Shown here in pieces: positions 48,564 to 56,747 of a stretch of 64,000 nt of DNA. The stretch is from the NCBI GenBank assembly GCA_044220875.1, contig JBGAQH010000003.1, positions 248,001 to 312,000 of the forward strand, in the 5' to 3' direction. A model generated the notes under the pieces. That model did not search any database. It was not told the origin of the DNA and saw nothing but the letters and a program-made list of their open reading frames with translations. Source of the DNA: JAEUIT01 sp044220875 (GTDB lineage Bacteria > Planctomycetota > Phycisphaerae > Phycisphaerales > SM1A02). The position numbers and the translations under genes were made by a program. Each line of letters opens with the position of its first letter. The stretch's first letter is position 1.

Positions 48564-49787
48564 ATGAGTCTCCGCATTAGCCTCGGCAATGGCCTTCTGA
48601 ACTCCACCGTCAGCAAGCTGCTGGGAACGATCGCCTGCATGGGCTTGCTTGTCGCGTCGCGCACGAGCTTCGGCTCGCCCGCCCCAGTGCCCAGCCCGAT
48701 GCCGGACAAGGACAGCAAGCCGCTGCCGCTCGTCGGCAAGCCCAAGGTCTACGTGATCCCGATGACGGGCCAGCTCGGCACCGACATCACGAAGGACATC
48801 TACAAGACGATCATCGAGGACGTGCGGAAGGTGAAGCCTGACTTCATCGTCTACCACATGGACTCCTACGACGTGCCGAAGTCCACCATGATCAAGGATC
48901 AGGCGGACCGTCAGGGCGAAGAGGGCATGTTCGATCCGGGTGAGATTCGAGAGCTCGTGAAGACGCTGCACGAGGATCTCCGCGACCTGCCGCAGGTCAT
49001 GTGGGTCGAGGACGCCGTGGGCTCCGTGTCGATGGTCTCGCTCGCATGGCCGAACCTCTACATGACCAACAAGGCCCGCCTCGGTGGGCTTGGCAACCTC
49101 GTCCCCCGGCTCAAGAAGCAGTGGACCGACCCCGATGTGCAGGCCAAGATGATCGCGGCGTGGACCGGCATCATCAAGGGCGTCATGGAGCAGGGCGGCT
49201 ATCCCTACGAGCTCGGTGATGCGTTCCTCTATCCGGAGCGTCTGCTGAGCGCCAGCTTCGAGGGCCGCAAGGTGGTCTTCCGCAGCGACCTCACCGGGCA
49301 GTGGCTCATCGACGACTCAACCGAGCGAGCCGTGTCCTTCCGTGCGACCACGGCAGAGGACGTTGGCCTCTCGGACGGCAACGCCGACTCCTTCGAGGAC
49401 CTCATGTTCATCCTCGGCTATCGCGAGGTGGAGAAGATCGAGAGCGGCCAGAAGATCTACGACGACTACGTGCGCGACTGGCGCAAGTCGCTCGAGACCT
49501 GCCTCGACACGCTGAAGGACGCCCAGGCCGCCGAGGGTCGCGGCGACGTCAAGGAAATCCAGAAGGCCAAGCAGCTCTACGAGAAGTGCGTCTCGATCAT
49601 GAAGCGGTACGCCGCGGTTGAGAAGCGCGTGAAGGCGGCGGGCGGGCCGAGCATCCTGGCCCTCGAACTCCACATCGACGAGCTCAAGGAGCTGATCACG
49701 GGCGCCAAGAAGGGCAACCGTGGCGGCGGCACTCCGGGCGGAGGCGGCGGTGGCCGCGCTCCCGGCGGCGGTCCGGGCTCTCGCTGA
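48564..49787 (+). CDS. Exported ClpP/NfeD-fold protein with degenerate active site
   Basis: A 407-residue protein with a signal peptide or anchor (~residues 12-36). Its core parallels that of the next gene: 'KVYVIPMTGQLGTDITKDI', 'PDFIVYHMDSYDVP', 'QVMWVEDAVGSVSMVSLA', 'NLYMTNKARLGGLG', and later 'KIYDDYVRDWRKSLE'. In ClpP-class NfeD proteases the middle two would be DSPGG and the catalytic Ser in xSAAxxxAL. Here those read DSYDV and VGSVSM (Gly153 in place of the Ser), so it is probably inactive. The C-terminus is a coiled coil and a G/R-rich tail. AAGGA 8 nt upstream supports the start. Confidence 0.75.
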   Translation: MSLRISLGNGLLNSTVSKLLGTIACMGLLVASRTSFGSPAPVPSPMPDKDSKPLPLVGKPKVYVIPMTGQLGTDITKDIYKTIIEDVRKVKPDFIVYHMDSYDVPKSTMIKDQADRQGEEGMFDPGEIRELVKTLHEDLRDLPQVMWVEDAVGSVSMVSLAWPNLYMTNKARLGGLGNLVPRLKKQWTDPDVQAKMIAAWTGIIKGVMEQGGYPYELGDAFLYPERLLSASFEGRKVVFRSDLTGQWLIDDSTERAVSFRATTAEDVGLSDGNADSFEDLMFILGYREVEKIESGQKIYDDYVRDWRKSLETCLDTLKDAQAAEGRGDVKEIQKAKQLYEKCVSIMKRYAAVEKRVKAAGGPSILALELHIDELKELITGAKKGNRGGGTPGGGGGGRAPGGGPGSR

Positions 49788-49942
49788 CCGCGTTCGCTCG
49801 TTCGGCGTCCCGGGCCTCGGCTCGGGCGCCAGTCGACGCAACGCAGATCACTCACTCGACCCGACATGCGGAATGGACGATCCCGGCCTCGCGTCGGTGA
49901 TCACGAACGATGAGCATAAGACGGATCTCTGAAAGGCGAAGC

Positions 49943-51430
49943 ATGAACCCCACGAACTCGGCCTCCACCACATCGGCGAACCAGACCCTTTCGCAGGCGA
50001 TGGGTAGCGGCGGATCTCGGACTGCCCTCTCCCGCGTCACCTCACGCCCGACATCCCGCGTCGCTTCGAGCGGCATCTTGGCCACGCTCGCGGCGGCGGC
50101 GGCAATCAGCATCAGCGCCCTCTCGCTCGGCGCGGACCTCCGCTTCAAGTCCGGCCAGACGTGGCGGGGCGAGATCAACGACGTCGTCGAGGTGGTCTAC
50201 ACCGAAGGCGGCCGTGAGATGAAGATGGAAGGCAAGGTTCTCCGTGCTGACACGACGATGGTCGTGGTCGAGGGAACGATCGCCGGCAAGGTCTCGAAGA
50301 AGTCGATCTTCTTCGGCGACGTGAAGAGCATGAAGTCCACAGCGGCGGGCTCCACCGCCCCGACCGCACCAGCGGCTCCCGCCGCGCCCGATGGCGCCGC
50401 ACCAGCCGGCCCGCCGACGACCAACGGCGAGGCGGCCTCGCGTCCGAAGATCTCGACCACCATCGACGCGAAGTCCTTCAAGGGCGTCTTCTTCATGCCG
50501 ATCGAAGGCACCGTGGGCCTCGGCATGCGGCATGACGAGATCGAGGCGATTGGCAAGGAGGCCGACAAGTTCGGTCCCGGCCAGATCATCGTGATCGAGA
50601 TCGATTCGCCCGGCGGACTCGTGCTCGAAGCGGAGCGCATCCACGAGACGATGCTCAACCTCAAGAAGCGTCACCGTGTCGTGGCCTGGATCAAGGAAGC
50701 GATTTCGGCGGCGGCGTTCACCGCGCTCCACTGCGACGAGATCTACTTCATGAACGTCGGGGCGATGGGCTCGATGACCATGTTCTCGGGGACCACCGCG
50801 GCCAAGGGCGAGTCGCTCGCCGGCTGGCTCGATCTCGCCGGTCGTGTCGCAAAGGAAGGCGGCCGCAATCCGCACATCGCCCGCTGCATGATCAAGGTGG
50901 AGCTCGAGCTCTCCTACGACATCCCCGAAGGCGGCGGCCCCAAGGACGCAATCTTCCGCGAGGACACCAAGGGCAAGTATGTGCTCGATCGCTCGGACAC
51001 GATGCTCACCTTCAACGCCGCCCAGGCCCTCGCCTGCGGCTTCTCCGACGGCACCGCCGACACGGTCGAGGAACTCGCCAAGGTCATGGGCCTTCCCGAG
51101 TGGAAGGAAGTGAACGACACCGGTCGCAAGATCTACCGCGACTGGCAGAAGCTCCTGACCGAGGGCACCGACGAGGTCATCAAGCTCGTCTCCCAATACA
51201 ACTACAAGGGAACTTCTTCGGGCGATCCGGAGAAGATCCTCGGCAACCGCATCCGCATCACCATGGACCTGCTCCGCTGGTGGGACAAGTGCTGGTCGTG
51301 CATGTTCAACGCCGGCCAGCAGGGCGTGGGCGTGCCGGAGAAGCAGCAGCTTGAGGACATCCTCAAGGACCTTCGCCGGCAGCTCGCCGAGGTGAAGCAG
51401 GCGAAGAAGAGCCGCGGCGCGACGAACTGA
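49943..51430 (+). CDS. Exported ClpP/NfeD-fold serine protease-like protein
   Basis: A 495-residue protein: Ser/Thr-rich N-terminal ~40 residues, a hydrophobic export segment (~residues 43-66), a small beta domain (~67-130, 'LRFKSGQTWRGEINDVVEVV'), an A/P-rich linker, then the ClpP-class domain: 'VIEIDSPGGLVLEAERIHE', 'AWIKEAISAAAFTALHCDEI' (candidate nucleophile Ser255) and 'YFMNVGAMGSM'. NfeD-type proteases of this fold cleave membrane proteins. The C-terminal half contains helical segments ending in a basic tail. AAAGG 6 nt upstream supports ATG 49943. It is a tandem paralogue of the preceding gene, and a strong terminator follows. Confidence 0.78.
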   Translation: MNPTNSASTTSANQTLSQAMGSGGSRTALSRVTSRPTSRVASSGILATLAAAAAISISALSLGADLRFKSGQTWRGEINDVVEVVYTEGGREMKMEGKVLRADTTMVVVEGTIAGKVSKKSIFFGDVKSMKSTAAGSTAPTAPAAPAAPDGAAPAGPPTTNGEAASRPKISTTIDAKSFKGVFFMPIEGTVGLGMRHDEIEAIGKEADKFGPGQIIVIEIDSPGGLVLEAERIHETMLNLKKRHRVVAWIKEAISAAAFTALHCDEIYFMNVGAMGSMTMFSGTTAAKGESLAGWLDLAGRVAKEGGRNPHIARCMIKVELELSYDIPEGGGPKDAIFREDTKGKYVLDRSDTMLTFNAAQALACGFSDGTADTVEELAKVMGLPEWKEVNDTGRKIYRDWQKLLTEGTDEVIKLVSQYNYKGTSSGDPEKILGNRIRITMDLLRWWDKCWSCMFNAGQQGVGVPEKQQLEDILKDLRRQLAEVKQAKKSRGATN

Positions 51431-51470
51431 TCGTCGGTTCGCCACGGACTCCGGTCCGACGTACGAAAAC

Positions 51471-51504
51471 AACACGCCCCGCCGATCACTCGGCGGGGCG
51501 TGTT
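51471..51504. terminator. Bidirectional terminator hairpin
   Basis: aacacgccccgccga (51471-51485) pairs perfectly over 15 bp with tcggcggggcgtgtt (51490-51504), loop tcac. T-rich tails are present on both strands (ttcgtt on plus, gttttcg on minus). It separates the protease pair from phaB. Confidence 0.88.
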
Positions 51505-51545
51505 TCGTTGGTGCGTGATGTTCGGTGCGACGTGGCGTGCCGCGA

Positions 51546-52292
51546 TCACATGTACAGGCCGCCGTTGACGCCCAGCTCCTGGCCGGTTACGAAGGATGCG
51601 GCGGGGGAAGCGAGGAAGGCGACCACTTCGGCGACCTCTTCGACTTCGCCCATGCGACCCATCGGCGTGGTGGCCTTGATGTTCTCGAGGGCCTTCTCGG
51701 GGACCCCCGCGGTCATGTCGGTGCGGATGAAGCCCGGGGCCACGCAGTTCGCCGTGACGCCCTTGCGGGCCACCTCGCGAGCGACGCTCTTGGTGAAGGC
51801 GTCAAGACCGGCCTTCGCCGCGGCGTAGTTGGCTTGGCCGAAGTTGCCCATCTGGCCGATCACGCTCGTGATGTTGATGACTCGGCCCCAGCCGCGCTCG
51901 ACCATGGACGGGAGGAAGAGGTGCGTCATCTGCACCGGTCCCTTGAGGTTGACTGCCAACACCTCGTCCCACTCGGTGTGGGTCATTTTCATGAACGACC
52001 GGTCACGGGTGATGCCGGCGTTGTTGATGAGGATGTCGATCGCGGGGAAGACCTTGCGAATCGACTCGCCCATCGCATGGACCGCGGTGTCGTCGGCGAT
52101 GTTGCACTTGAAGAGCTCGGCCCGCCGGCCCATCGCTCGGATCTGGTCGCGGACTTCCTCAGCGGCCTTGTCGTGGCTGGCGTAGTTGATGGCGACGTCG
52201 GCGCCATGCGTGGCAAGGGCGAGCGCGATGGCACGGCCGATGCCGCGTCCAGCGCCCGTCACGAGTGCTACTCGACCTTGAAGCTCAAGCAT
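51546..52292 (-). CDS. phaB: Acetoacetyl-CoA reductase (PhaB-type SDR)
   Basis: The 248-residue short-chain dehydrogenase has the NAD(P) loop TGAGRGIG, NNAGITRD, and the catalytic S/Y/K set in 'NITSVIGQMGNFGQANYAAAKAG'; the 'GQxGQxNYxAAKAG' region is characteristic of PhaB and FabG. Its position at the end of the pha cluster favours PhaB, reducing acetoacetyl-CoA to (R)-3-hydroxybutyryl-CoA for polymer synthesis, although FabG cannot be excluded. The start at 52292 begins MLELQGRVALVTG, with GGAG ~7 nt upstream. Confidence 0.85.
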   Translation of the reverse strand: MLELQGRVALVTGAGRGIGRAIALALATHGADVAINYASHDKAAEEVRDQIRAMGRRAELFKCNIADDTAVHAMGESIRKVFPAIDILINNAGITRDRSFMKMTHTEWDEVLAVNLKGPVQMTHLFLPSMVERGWGRVINITSVIGQMGNFGQANYAAAKAGLDAFTKSVAREVARKGVTANCVAPGFIRTDMTAGVPEKALENIKATTPMGRMGEVEEVAEVVAFLASPAASFVTGQELGVNGGLYM

Positions 52293-52462
52293 TCGATCGC
52301 TCCTACTCCCCTCCGGTCCCCTCCGCACGGGGAAGGGACGCTGGGAGTGTTGATTGCGTAAAAGAACACCAGCGAGGGTGCGCTGGGGAGTCTACCGCAA
52401 CCGGAGAGAGCGAGGTCCGCGACGAGCCGGTGGTGATTCGGCGGTGCTCTGCGCGCTGGGCG

Positions 52463-53281
52463 TCAGGCCGGGGGATGCCAGCCGGCGTCGGCCCAGAGGG
52501 CGCCGCTCACCGCGGGGTTCTTGATCATGAAGCAGATCGCGTCGGCGATCTCCTCCGGGGCAAGCAGGCGGCCGAGCTGGGTGCGGGGCAGGACCGACTC
52601 CAGAATGATCTTCTGGTCCATCGCCTGCACCATCGGCGTGTCGGTGAAGCCCGGGTGGACGATCGAGACGCGCATGCCGTAGAAGGTCGCTTCCTTGGCG
52701 AGCGTCGACTGCACACCCTCAAGGCCGGCCTTCGTCGCCGCGTACGCGACCTGACCCTTGTTGCCGGCGGACGAGATCGACCCGATGAAGACGATCTCGC
52801 CCTGCACCTCATCGCCGCCCTTCCAGTTGGCCATTCCCGCCGTGGCGCGGGCTTCGGCGACGCTGGCGATGGTTTCCATCGCCCAATAGGCGGCGGCCAC
52901 GAGATTGACCGCGATGGTCTTTTCCATCAGGTCCTGGTCGTAGAGCTTGGCTGCCTTGGTCACCTTGTCGAGGCGCACCGCGAGGCCGTCGCGGACGATG
53001 CCCGCGGCGGGAACGCAGATCTGAACGCCGCCGAAGCGACGCTTGAGATCGGCAAACACCGAGGCCCTGAACTGGCGGTCGGTCACGTCACCGCAAAAGG
53101 GGAACGTGCACTCGCGGCCGAGCTGCTTGTTGATTTCGGCACAGACGCCGTGCACGGCCTCGGAGAAATCGACCAGGCCGATGGCGCGGATGCCCTCGCG
53201 GCCGAGCTGACGGGCGACGGCGCGGGCGATGCCGCTGGCGCCTCCGGTGATGACGGCAACTCGCTTGGTGAGATCGATCAC
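52463..53281 (-). CDS. Second short-chain dehydrogenase of the pha cluster
   Basis: The 272-residue SDR has TGGASGIA as its nucleotide loop, 'PAAGIVRDG' where NNAG is usual, and the S-Y-K set in 'IGSISSAGNKGQVAYAATKAG'. The variant NNAG and a ~20-residue insert near residues 140-160 set it apart from PhaB. A role in 3-hydroxyacyl-CoA or 3-hydroxybutyrate oxidation/reduction fits the location between phaC and phaB, but substrate is unknown. It starts with GTG 53281, with GGGAG ~9 nt upstream. Confidence 0.78.
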   Translation of the reverse strand: MIDLTKRVAVITGGASGIARAVARQLGREGIRAIGLVDFSEAVHGVCAEINKQLGRECTFPFCGDVTDRQFRASVFADLKRRFGGVQICVPAAGIVRDGLAVRLDKVTKAAKLYDQDLMEKTIAVNLVAAAYWAMETIASVAEARATAGMANWKGGDEVQGEIVFIGSISSAGNKGQVAYAATKAGLEGVQSTLAKEATFYGMRVSIVHPGFTDTPMVQAMDQKIILESVLPRTQLGRLLAPEEIADAICFMIKNPAVSGALWADAGWHPPA

Positions 53282-53396
53282 GGGCTTGTGCTCCCAGGTG
53301 GTGTGACGGTTCGGTGGTTCTAACAGTTCGCCGGCGAGCGAAACGAAAGCGTGCCGGCGTGACGCCTCCCCCGACGGGTCTTCCCGGCGCCGTGGC

Positions 53397-54581
53397 TCAC
53401 GCCCCGGCCAGGGCCTCCGAGCGCTCCGCCATCCAGGCGGTCGCCTTCGGCCAGAGTTCCTTGTGGGCCCGCGAGCCGACGCTGAGTCCGATGTGGCCGG
53501 CCTTCGCCGCCATTTCGGTGTAGTCGGTGCTGCTGACGCACTCCTTCAGCGGCGTGCTCTGGCAGGGCAGGACCAGGTGATCGGTGTCGGCGGTGAGATT
53601 CAGCACCGGGCAGGTGATGTTGCCGAGGTTGATCTTCTTCTTCCCCAACGGGAACTTGCCCTGCACGAGCAGGTTCTGCTGGAAGCCGTACTTGACGAAG
53701 TCGCGGTACACCTCGCCGCTGATCGGGATGTTGTCGTTGCTCCAGACCTCCATGGCGAAGAAGTCCTCGAGGAACTTCTCGTCCTCCATCTTGTCGTAGA
53801 AGCCCTGCCACTTCTGGAAGTAGTTGGCGACCGGCTTCAGCATGCCGAAGGAGTTGCCCAGGAACGCCGGCGGGATGAGTCCGAGCGTGTCGACGACGGC
53901 ATCCACGTCGAAGTACTTCGGGTCGGTCCAGTTGAGGAGGAGCGAATCGCGGCTCGACCAGTCGATCGGCGCCGCCATGAGCACGAGGTTGCGGACGAGC
54001 TCCTGATGCAGCGATGCGTACATCGCCGACATCGTGCCGCCCATGCAGTACCCGACGAGATTGATCTGCTCCGACCCGGTGTCGGCGAGAATCCGCTCGA
54101 CGGCGCGGTGCATGTGCCCCTCGACGTACTCGTGCAGCGTCTTTGAGGCGTCGGCCGGCGAGGGCACGCCCCAGTCGATCATGTAGACGTCAAAGCCGGC
54201 GTTGAGGAACTGGCGAATGACGCTCTTGTGGGGCAGGAGGTCAAGGACGTAGGGCCGGTTCACGAGCGCGAAGACGAAGAGGACCGGCGTCGCGTGACGT
54301 CGGTCGCCCTTGCCGGTGTAGCGGAGGAGCCGCACCGGCGACTCGGTCATGACGACCTCGTGCGGCGTTGAGCCCTTCTTGTTCTTCATCGCGGCCTCGA
54401 CGACCTTGGGCATCGCCGCGATCTTCTTGCTCATCGCCTCCATCTCGGTCTGCCACGCCCGCATCATGCCCGCGAACGCTCCGGTGGGATCGAATGCGGC
54501 GGGATCGAAGGGCGGCGCGGTGCCGGCGCCGGCAAACGGATTCACGAACGGATTGGCGAACGGGTTCTGCTGCTGGGTCAT
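53397..54581 (-). CDS. phaC: Class III polyhydroxyalkanoate synthase subunit PhaC
   Basis: The 394-residue product has the PHA synthase lipase-like box GYCMGGT with nucleophile C179, the following 'TADTDHLVLP' Asp and 'AGHIGLSVG' His, and the W/Y-rich 'DVYMIDWGVPSPADASKTL' region. The length of ~390 residues and the neighbouring phaE indicate class III (PhaC+PhaE) and not class I or II (~600 residues). It polymerises (R)-3-hydroxyacyl-CoA. The first ~40 residues are an NPF-rich extension. It starts 9 nt after phaE, so the two subunits are co-translated. Confidence 0.92.
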   Translation of the reverse strand: MTQQQNPFANPFVNPFAGAGTAPPFDPAAFDPTGAFAGMMRAWQTEMEAMSKKIAAMPKVVEAAMKNKKGSTPHEVVMTESPVRLLRYTGKGDRRHATPVLFVFALVNRPYVLDLLPHKSVIRQFLNAGFDVYMIDWGVPSPADASKTLHEYVEGHMHRAVERILADTGSEQINLVGYCMGGTMSAMYASLHQELVRNLVLMAAPIDWSSRDSLLLNWTDPKYFDVDAVVDTLGLIPPAFLGNSFGMLKPVANYFQKWQGFYDKMEDEKFLEDFFAMEVWSNDNIPISGEVYRDFVKYGFQQNLLVQGKFPLGKKKINLGNITCPVLNLTADTDHLVLPCQSTPLKECVSSTDYTEMAAKAGHIGLSVGSRAHKELWPKATAWMAERSEALAGA

Positions 54582-54590
54582 GGCGATGGG

Positions 54591-55151
54591 TTATCCCTTG
54601 GCGCCCTTGTGCTTCAGTGAGGCGCTGCCGCCCTGGGCGGGCTTCGCGGCGCCGGTGGCCGTTTCGAGATGGGAGACGCGGGCATCGAGCTTGGCGATGC
54701 TGTTGTCGATGTGGGCCTTGAGCTGATCGGCGGTCTGGCGGATGGCGCCGAGGATCTCGCTGTTCGATCCGCCGGTGGCGGACTCGAAGGCGCTGGCCAT
54801 GTTGAACTTGAGGAAGTCGTCCATCTGCCGCCGAAGCTGGAGGGCCTGATCCATCGAGCGCTTCATGGCCTCGAGGAACTGCGGGCTCCGCATGTACTGC
54901 TCGGCGTATTGGGCCATCGCCTCGAAGAACGCCGCCTGCATGCGGCGCATCGCGTCGGGCGACATGAACGCAGCGGCAGCGGCGGCGGGATCGCCCGCGC
55001 CCGCGCCAGGCATGCCAGCCATGCCAGGCATGCCGGCCATCGTGGGCATCCCAGGCATGTTCGGCATCGAGGCAGCGCCTCGGGCCCAGACATCGCGCCA
55101 GAAAGCGGTCATCGGATCGACGGGCGGGGGATTGCCGGGTGCGTCAGCCAT
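54591..55151 (-). CDS. phaE: PHA synthase subunit PhaE
   Basis: A 186-residue, mostly helical protein directly upstream of phaC. The 'MTAFWRDVWARG' start, the 'AMAQYAEQYMRSPQFLEAMKRSMDQALQLRRQMDDFLK' helix (written here in overlapping short motifs MAQYAEQYM and RQMDDFLKF) and a C-terminal coiled coil with 'KLDARVSHLE' match PhaE, the partner of class III PhaC. Residues ~29-55 are a low-complexity run of GMP/AMP-type triplets (PNMPGMPTMAGMPGMAGMPG) that is not usual in PhaE. It is shorter than the ~350-residue PhaE of purple sulfur bacteria. Confidence 0.8.
   Translation of the reverse strand: MADAPGNPPPVDPMTAFWRDVWARGAASMPNMPGMPTMAGMPGMAGMPGAGAGDPAAAAAAFMSPDAMRRMQAAFFEAMAQYAEQYMRSPQFLEAMKRSMDQALQLRRQMDDFLKFNMASAFESATGGSNSEILGAIRQTADQLKAHIDNSIAKLDARVSHLETATGAAKPAQGGSASLKHKGAKG
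55011..55072 (-). repeat. Short tandem repeat encoding Met-Pro-Gly runs in phaE
   Basis: About six near-copies of a 9-12-nt unit containing ggcat/ccagg or gccagccat occur in a row. The repeat encodes alternating GMP and AMP-like residues in PhaE and may vary in length between strains through slippage. Confidence 0.6.
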
Positions 55152-55193
55152 GATGTGGTGCTCCGGATTGCAGCGGTCGAGGCGTTGAGAAAA

Positions 55194-55220
55194 CGGCCCG
55201 AGGCGAGGTGCCTCGGGCCG
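55194..55220 (-). terminator. Terminator between phasin and phaE
   Basis: cggcccgaggc (55194-55204) pairs perfectly with gcctcgggccg (55210-55220) across the loop gaggt. On the minus strand the stem is followed by ttttct, so it should stop most transcripts after the phasin gene and let fewer continue into phaE-phaC. Confidence 0.85.
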
Positions 55221-55237
55221 CTGGGGGTTCGGGTTGA

Positions 55238-55834
55238 TCAGGCGTTGCAGCAGGTCTTGCCCGCCACCGCCGCGGTCGTGCGGGTGAAGGCCTCGTCGAG
55301 GACCTTCGCGACGTTCTGAACGTGCTCGGTGTTCATCTTCATCGTCCGCTCAGCGGTCTTGGTCATGAAGGTCGAGGTCTCGTCGAAGATCTCGCGAGCC
55401 GCATCGACGACCGGCTTCGTGCACTTGGTGCCGGCCGGAGCGTTGGCGACGGCGGCGAACTGGTTGAGCATGACGGCGCCGGTACGCTCGAAGGTGCGGA
55501 CGTTGGTCCGGATGGCGTCGATCACCACGGCATTGCACTCGGTGGCGAAGCGAGCGTTCGCGTCGACGAGGCCGTTCATGGCCTTGACGGTGGCGTCAAA
55601 GCCGGCCGCGACGTTGGTGGTGCCGGGGACGAAGGGATTCACGGTCGCGGCGAAGGCGTCGAAGCCCCACGCCTTGGTGAAGGCGCTGAAGAGCTTCTGA
55701 TTCGCCTCGGCATAGGCCTTGAAGGCGTCGTTGGCGCCCTGGCAGCAGGTCTGGGTGGCGGTGTTGAACTGCTGGGCGGCCTGGGCAACGGCGTCGGTCT
55801 GCGGCTTCGAGGTGTTGGCGGTGGTCGTGGTCAT
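55238..55834 (-). CDS. phaP: Phasin-like granule protein
   Basis: The 198-residue, largely helical, signal-less protein has the phasin character: A/T/N-rich amphipathic helices such as 'NQKLFSAFTKAWGFDAFAATVNPFV' (shown in part as LFSAFTKAWGF), 'DATVKAMNGLVDANARFATE' and 'DETSTFMTKTAERTMKMN'. It lies at the head of the pha cluster with a strong promoter and its own terminator, as expected for an abundant granule-coat protein. Two Cys pairs (TCCQ, KTCCNA) are unusual. AGGA lies 8 nt before the ATG. Confidence 0.82.
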   Translation of the reverse strand: MTTTTANTSKPQTDAVAQAAQQFNTATQTCCQGANDAFKAYAEANQKLFSAFTKAWGFDAFAATVNPFVPGTTNVAAGFDATVKAMNGLVDANARFATECNAVVIDAIRTNVRTFERTGAVMLNQFAAVANAPAGTKCTKPVVDAAREIFDETSTFMTKTAERTMKMNTEHVQNVAKVLDEAFTRTTAAVAGKTCCNA

Positions 55835-55909
55835 GGGAGTGGTCCTTGCGGAATTCGGTGTTCGGGGACGCCAGGCGAAGAGCCGGTGGCGGAGTGGATC
55901 TGCGAGCAG

Positions 55910-55938
55910 ACTATACCGGGACCTTAGTGCATCGTCAA
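55910..55938 (-). promoter_or_regulatory. Phasin promoter (-35 TTGACG, -10 TATAGT)
   Basis: On the minus strand TTGACG (55938-55933), a spacer of exactly 17 nt and TATAGT (55915-55910) form the best sigma70-type promoter seen in the window. Transcription should start near 55903, giving a leader of ~70 nt before the phasin ATG. Confidence 0.85.
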
Positions 55939-55961
55939 GAAAAAGTATGCCGCTGCACTAA
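55924..55961. promoter_or_regulatory. Palindromic operator candidate over the phasin promoter
   Basis: ttagtgca (55924-55931) and its exact complement tgcactaa (55954-55961) are 30 nt apart start to start, about three helical turns. The first arm lies in the promoter spacer and the second upstream of the -35, so a bound repressor would block RNA polymerase. It lies between phasin and phaR, so PhaR is the obvious candidate to bind it; this is an inference. Confidence 0.65.
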
Positions 55962-56108
55962 TCTCCTGCCCATTCTTGCGAAATTGGGGGACATTCGGAG
56001 AAATTGGACAGCCACATTTCAAGGTCCACCCTCGTTCTTTGCCAACCAGGAGGACTTCCCCCCCCGGACGGGGACGATAGACTTGACGCGTCAGCACTAG
56101 GAGCATCC

Positions 56109-56681
56109 GTGCCAGCCCCGCAGGACCCGCCATCTCCCATCCCCCAGCTCATTGAGGTCAAGAAGTACCCCAACCGGCGCCTGTACGACTCGACCCGAAG
56201 TCAGCACCTCACCCACGAGGAGCTCTACGACTTGGTCGTCGCGGGCCACACCGTCCGGGTCACCGAGAGCAAGTCCGGGGCGGACATCACCAACCTCGTG
56301 CTCATGCAGGCCCTGATCGAGCGGAACCCCGAGAAGTTCGCGGCGTTCCCGCCCGAACTGGTCCACCTCATGGTCCGGGCCTCCGACTCGATGCTCCGGG
56401 GTTTCGCGACCAATTGGTTTTCGCAGGTGATGAACGGCATGGCCGCTGCAGCGCCCGCGACCGCTGCACCCTGGCCGTTCAGTCCGCTCGCGAATCCACT
56501 CGGTGCGGTCGCCGCAGGCGCCGGCTTTCCGTGGGGCGTCGCGCCCGCCGCCGGCGCGGCGCGCGGCAGCGCGGCGGCGTCGCCGACATCCGCCGCGGAT
56601 CCGGTGGCCAACCTGCAGGCCCGCATGGAATCGATGATGCGCGAACTCGCCGAGCTTCGGAAGAGCCAGAAGAAGGGCTGA
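56109..56681 (+). CDS. phaR: PHA synthesis repressor PhaR-like
   Basis: The 190-residue product carries the PhaR/PHB accumulation regulator N-terminal domain: 'LIEVKKYPNRRLYDSTRSQHL', shown in part as KKYPNRRLYD, and 'VVAGHTVRVTESKSGADIT'. PhaR binds both DNA and PHA granules and represses phasin genes until granules form. A second helical segment and an A/P/G-rich linker precede the C-terminal coil. GTG 56109 is chosen because GGAG lies 5 nt upstream and the domain begins directly after; upstream in-frame codons lack homology. It is divergent from the phasin gene. Confidence 0.85.
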   Translation: MPAPQDPPSPIPQLIEVKKYPNRRLYDSTRSQHLTHEELYDLVVAGHTVRVTESKSGADITNLVLMQALIERNPEKFAAFPPELVHLMVRASDSMLRGFATNWFSQVMNGMAAAAPATAAPWPFSPLANPLGAVAAGAGFPWGVAPAAGAARGSAAASPTSAADPVANLQARMESMMRELAELRKSQKKG

Positions 56682-56735
56682 GCCGCGCATTCCCGCCGGA
56701 ACCGGGTGCGGCGCACTCGACGCCGACCGGCTTGG

Positions 56736-56741
56736 TAGCCT
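56736..56741 (+). promoter_or_regulatory. Candidate -10 element (TAGCCT) for a leaderless membrane-protein gene
   Basis: TAGCCT ends 6 nt before ATG 56748, in the 66-nt gap after phaR. The spacing fits transcription starting on the start codon. Confidence 0.45.
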
Positions 56742-56747
56742 GCTGCC

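Noticed and set aside
56055..56083. A -35/-10 promoter pair for phaR ending at TAGACT (56078-56083)
   Set aside because: TAGACT is a fair -10 but no -35 is found at the right distance, so I keep only the Shine-Dalgarno-supported GTG start.
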